Source: Bdellovibrionales bacterium
Lineage (GTDB): Bacteria; Bdellovibrionota; Bdellovibrionia; Bdellovibrionales; JAMPXM01
Direction of reading: 5' to 3'
Assembly: GCA_005792225.1 (NCBI GenBank)
Contig: SXSP01000028.1
Location: 1-7,704, forward strand
DNA: 7,704 nucleotides
The translations under genes and the position numbers were made by a program. Below are positions 6,412 through 7,704 of the stretch, in pieces (the first letter of the stretch is position 1; every line of letters starts with the position of its first letter). Below the pieces are notes generated by a model, which worked only from the letters and a program-made list of their open reading frames with translations, did not search any database and had not been told where the DNA came from.

Positions 6412-6454
6412 GAGGCTCCTCGAACTGGATCCTCTTGTCAGAGGAGGATCTATG
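6410..6454 (+). promoter_or_regulatory. purH leader: strong Shine-Dalgarno buried in a hairpin, with a competing helix
   Basis: AGGAGG (6442-6447) lies 4 bases before the purH ATG (6452). The stretch 6426-6436 can pair with 6442-6452 as an 11-bp stem (two G-U pairs; core GATCCTC/GAGGATC, 6428-6434 and 6444-6450) around the 5-base loop GTCAG. The stem covers the entire Shine-Dalgarno and the A of the start codon. An alternative pairing, AAGAGG (6410-6415) with CCTCTT (6431-6436), would free it, and CTCCTC at 6416-6421 is a second possible anti-Shine-Dalgarno. There is no T-tract, so it is not an intrinsic terminator. I see no known purine riboswitch; the 40-base spacer is too short for one. 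The pairing is seen; regulation is inferred. Confidence 0.45.
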
Positions 6455-7704
6455 TTCAAAAACGCCCTCGTCAGCGTCTCAGATAAAACCGGCCTTGTTG
6501 AATTCCTGAAACCCTTCGTCGCCAAAGGACTGCGCGTTCTCTCGACCGGCGGGACACTGAAATACCTCCGCGAAAACGGAATTCATGCCGTCGAGGTCTC
6601 CGAGCAAACGGGCTTTCCGGAAGTCATGGACGGGAGAGTGAAAACTCTCCACCCCAAAATCCACATGGGTATCCTCGCCCGACATGAGAACAAAGAAGAC
6701 GCCGCGCTCCTCGCGAAAGAAAAGATCGAACCCTTTGATCTCGTCGTGGTGAACCTTTATCCGTTCGAAGCGGCGCGCACGAAGAACTTGCCGGATCATG
6801 AATTGATCGAGTTCATCGACATCGGTGGCCCGAGCATGCTGCGGTCGGCGGCGAAGAGCCACGATCGAATCGCCGTCATCTGTGATCCCGCGGATTACTC
6901 GTGGATCGCGGCGAAGGGCGAGCTCACGTATGCGGACCGTCGGAAACTCGCATCGCGGGTTTATAGCCACACCTCGAAGTACGATGACCTGATCGCAAAA
7001 ACATTAGCCGCCGAGGAAGATCTTGAAGGACCCTTGGGCGATACCTTGGTCGGGAGACCCGTGACCGAACTTCGTTACGGCGAAAATCCGCATCAAAAAG
7101 CTCTCTGGTACCGATTGCCGGAAGCAACTTCGGGCCTCCATGATGCGAAGATTCTCCACGGAAAGCCCCTTTCGTATAACAACATTCTCGATCTCGATGC
7201 CGCGATCGGAACCGTCAGCGAGTTCCGGGAGCCGGCGGCGGTGGCCGTCAAACACAACAATCCTTGTGGAGTTGGGACCGAGACTTCAGTCCTGGGCGCG
7301 GTCGTTCGGGCGATCCAAGCCGACCCGGTCAGCGTTTTTGGCGGAATCATTGCGGTAAATCGTGTAATCGACCTTCCCGCCGCCGAAGAAATGGCTAAAA
7401 TATTCTTAGAGTGCATCGTTGCGCCCGGTTTCGCGCCCGAAGCCCTCGAACGTCTGAAAAAGAAAAAAGACTTACGCTTGCTCGAGTGGACGGAACTCAC
7501 GAAGGCGAGCGCCGGTCGCCAATTCCGCTCGGTGAGCGGAGGCTATCTGGTTCAGACGGCAGATCAGACGAGTGAGTGGAATGACGCGTGGAAAGTTCTC
7601 GGCGTTCAACCGACGGCCGAGGTGAAGCGTGACCTGATGCTCGCTTGGAAGACGTGCGCGCGATTGAAAAGCAACGCGATCGCCATCGCGGCGGGCGGAA
7701 GAAC
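6452..7704 (+). CDS. purH: Bifunctional AICAR formyltransferase / IMP cyclohydrolase, 3' end outside window
   Basis: 417 codons are open to the window end; full PurH proteins are about 510-530 residues, so roughly the last fifth is missing. It catalyses the last two steps of purine synthesis: AICAR plus 10-formyl-THF to FAICAR, then ring closure to IMP. The N-terminal cyclohydrolase (MGS-like) domain shows LVSVSDKTGL (6-15), STGGT (31-35), DGRVKTLHPKIHMGILAR (60-77), NLYPF (101-105) and DIGGPSMLRSAAKSH (123-137). The transformylase part shows LRYGENPHQKA (207-217), LSYNNILDLDAA (240-251), AVKHNNPCGVG (265-275) with the catalytic Lys-His pair K267-H268, DPVSVFGGIIAVNR (291-304), APGFAPEALERL (324-335) and LKSNAIAIA (405-413). 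All key residues in view are intact; HMG stands at a position usually HGG or HAG. The ATG has the strongest Shine-Dalgarno in the window, 4 bases away, but inside a possible hairpin. The gene lies 40 bases after mlaD, probably as part of the same transcript. Confidence 0.96.
   Translation, partial: MFKNALVSVSDKTGLVEFLKPFVAKGLRVLSTGGTLKYLRENGIHAVEVSEQTGFPEVMDGRVKTLHPKIHMGILARHENKEDAALLAKEKIEPFDLVVVNLYPFEAARTKNLPDHELIEFIDIGGPSMLRSAAKSHDRIAVICDPADYSWIAAKGELTYADRRKLASRVYSHTSKYDDLIAKTLAAEEDLEGPLGDTLVGRPVTELRYGENPHQKALWYRLPEATSGLHDAKILHGKPLSYNNILDLDAAIGTVSEFREPAAVAVKHNNPCGVGTETSVLGAVVRAIQADPVSVFGGIIAVNRVIDLPAAEEMAKIFLECIVAPGFAPEALERLKKKKDLRLLEWTELTKASAGRQFRSVSGGYLVQTADQTSEWNDAWKVLGVQPTAEVKRDLMLAWKTCARLKSNAIAIAAGGR

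Noticed and set aside
5704..6525. 273-codon open frame on the minus strand opposite mlaD and the purH start
   Set aside because: It crosses the end of mlaD and the start of purH in antisense, has no domain signature, and lacks a plausible start context. It is a shadow frame.
7458..7468. A-rich run in purH as a possible programmed frameshift site
   Set aside because: The A-runs encode consecutive lysines in a region where PurH is normally basic; the A-AAA-AAG slippery heptamer is not in the required reading frame, and PurH motifs continue in the same frame afterwards.

Overview
The window carries six protein-coding genes, all on the + strand and tightly packed: the 3' end of an unrecognised acidic, proline-rich protein (1-537); a receiver/GAF-like/GGDEF protein (543-2084); alanine racemase alr (2081-3277); the phospholipid transporter genes mlaE (3312-4151), mlaF (4145-5023) and a long mlaD (5038-6411); and the 5' three quarters of purH (6452 to the window end). 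Gaps are 5, 34, 14 and 40 bases, and two junctions overlap (GTGA at 2081-2084; 7 bases at 4145-4151), so the block reads as one operon or chained transcripts. There is no RNA gene, CRISPR array, insertion sequence or gene-free stretch over 300 bases.

The organism looks like a diderm (Gram-negative) bacterium. It has an Mla inner-membrane ABC transporter, and its MlaD ends in a strand-rich domain that looks made for the outer membrane. The DNA is GC-rich, with many GTG starts. From memory, MlaD proteins with a threonine-rich loop and a C-terminal 'GG..ES.GG.G.DY' block occur in the former Deltaproteobacteria and Bdellovibrionota. I therefore favour that broad group, but this is inference and no finer placement is justified.

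Functionally, the block mixes envelope building (D-alanine for peptidoglycan; lipid movement between the membranes), purine synthesis, and a signalling protein whose receiver and GGDEF active sites are both degenerate while its c-di-GMP I-site is intact. MlaE (permease), MlaF (ATPase) and MlaD (MCE substrate-binding ring) would form the transporter core. MlaB, MlaC and MlaA are not in the window.

The most notable signals outside plain gene content are: (1) a textbook-looking intrinsic terminator (9-bp GC-rich stem plus a T-rich tract) inside the first ~125 bases of alr; (2) a hairpin covering the whole purH Shine-Dalgarno sequence and reaching its ATG, with a possible competing helix; (3) the MlaD fusion that may span from inner to outer membrane in one chain; and (4) the GPDEF variant of the GGDEF motif.
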